A stretch of 5,854 nt of DNA, from positions 1 through 5,854 of the forward strand of contig RFJV01000235.1 in assembly GCA_003694775.1 (NCBI GenBank), read 5' to 3'. The DNA is from Chloroflexota bacterium. Its GTDB lineage: Bacteria > Chloroflexota > Anaerolineae > 4572-78 > J111. Both the position numbers and the translations under genes were made by a program. The notes under the pieces are model-generated. The model saw nothing but the letters and a program-made list of their open reading frames with translations, ran no database searches and was not told the DNA's origin. Positions 5,741 through 5,854 of this stretch are shown here, piece by piece. Numbering within the stretch: position 1 is the stretch's first letter; the number at the start of each line of letters is the position of its first letter.

Positions 5741-5768
5741 CTCATCCTTCCGCCTTCATCCTTCATCC
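5741..5768 (+). repeat. Four-unit 7-nt tandem repeat, consensus TTCATCC
   Basis: The units are CTCATCC, TTCCGCC, TTCATCC and TTCATCC, followed by TTTATAA. The plus strand is free of G across the array. It has the same unit length as the array at 3778-3819 but an unrelated sequence. Confidence 0.7.
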
Positions 5769-5791
5769 TTTATAAAACTCCTGCCGGAATA

Positions 5792-5820
5792 TTTACACTG
5801 CCCTGCGATTGTGGTAGAAT
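5792..5820 (+). promoter_or_regulatory. Sigma70-type promoter for the gene at the right edge
   Basis: TTTACA (5792-5797) and TAGAAT (5815-5820) are separated by 17 bp; each hexamer has one mismatch to consensus. The start would be near 5827, leaving a leader of about 20 nt before the ATG at 5848. Confidence 0.65.
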
Positions 5821-5847
5821 AGTAACATCTCTGCGAACGAGGGCGTT

Positions 5848-5854
5848 ATGACAG
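5848..5854 (+). CDS. Start of an unidentified gene, cut by the window edge
   Basis: ATG ACA begins 4 nt after GAGGG (5839-5843) and just downstream of a good promoter. Only two codons are visible, so nothing can be said of its product. The independent promoter suggests it is not in the regulator's operon. Confidence 0.5.

Overview
The window is GC-rich bacterial DNA with compact genes and sigma70-type promoters. The domain style suggests Chloroflexota (Anaerolineae or relatives): a B12-binding radical SAM protein of unassigned substrate, a multi-TM/GAF/PAS histidine kinase, an EamA transporter, and spacers filled with short tandem repeats and small palindromes. This assignment is an inference from gene content and style, and no marker gene is present to confirm it.

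Layout. From the left edge to 1196, on the minus strand, lies the N-terminal ~398 residues of a cobalamin-binding radical SAM protein whose C-terminus is outside the window. A 250-bp divergent spacer (1197-1446) carries one good promoter for each direction and a long 11-bp hairpin in the leader of the rightward transcript. Then come three genes on the plus strand. The first is a 774-residue membrane sensor kinase-like protein (7 probable TM, GAF, PAS, HisKA-like, HATPase) at 1447-3771. The second is an EamA/DMT-type permease at 3923-4768. The third is an OmpR/PhoB-type response regulator at 4857-5555. The spacer between kinase and permease (3772-3922) is almost wholly a 7-nt purine-biased repeat followed by an 8-nt pyrimidine-biased repeat, which can fold on each other. 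The 292-bp spacer after the regulator (5556-5847) has no gene. It contains weak hairpins, a REP/MITE-like double palindrome, a second 7-nt repeat and a promoter that drives a gene starting at 5848 and leaving the window.

How the genes may work together. The kinase-like protein and the response regulator look like a two-component pair split by a transporter gene. The regulator has its own promoter with perfect consensus hexamers (TTGACA-N16-TATAAT), so it is likely made independently of the kinase. The most notable point is that the kinase-like protein has arginine (R546, codon CGC at 3082-3084) where the phosphorylated histidine of the H-box should be, while the neighbouring Glu/Pro and all ATP-binding boxes look intact. 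As read, it cannot perform ordinary His-to-Asp phosphotransfer. It may be a DivL-like signalling pseudokinase or scaffold, or may work through a partner kinase. No phage, IS transposase, CRISPR, tRNA or rRNA was seen.
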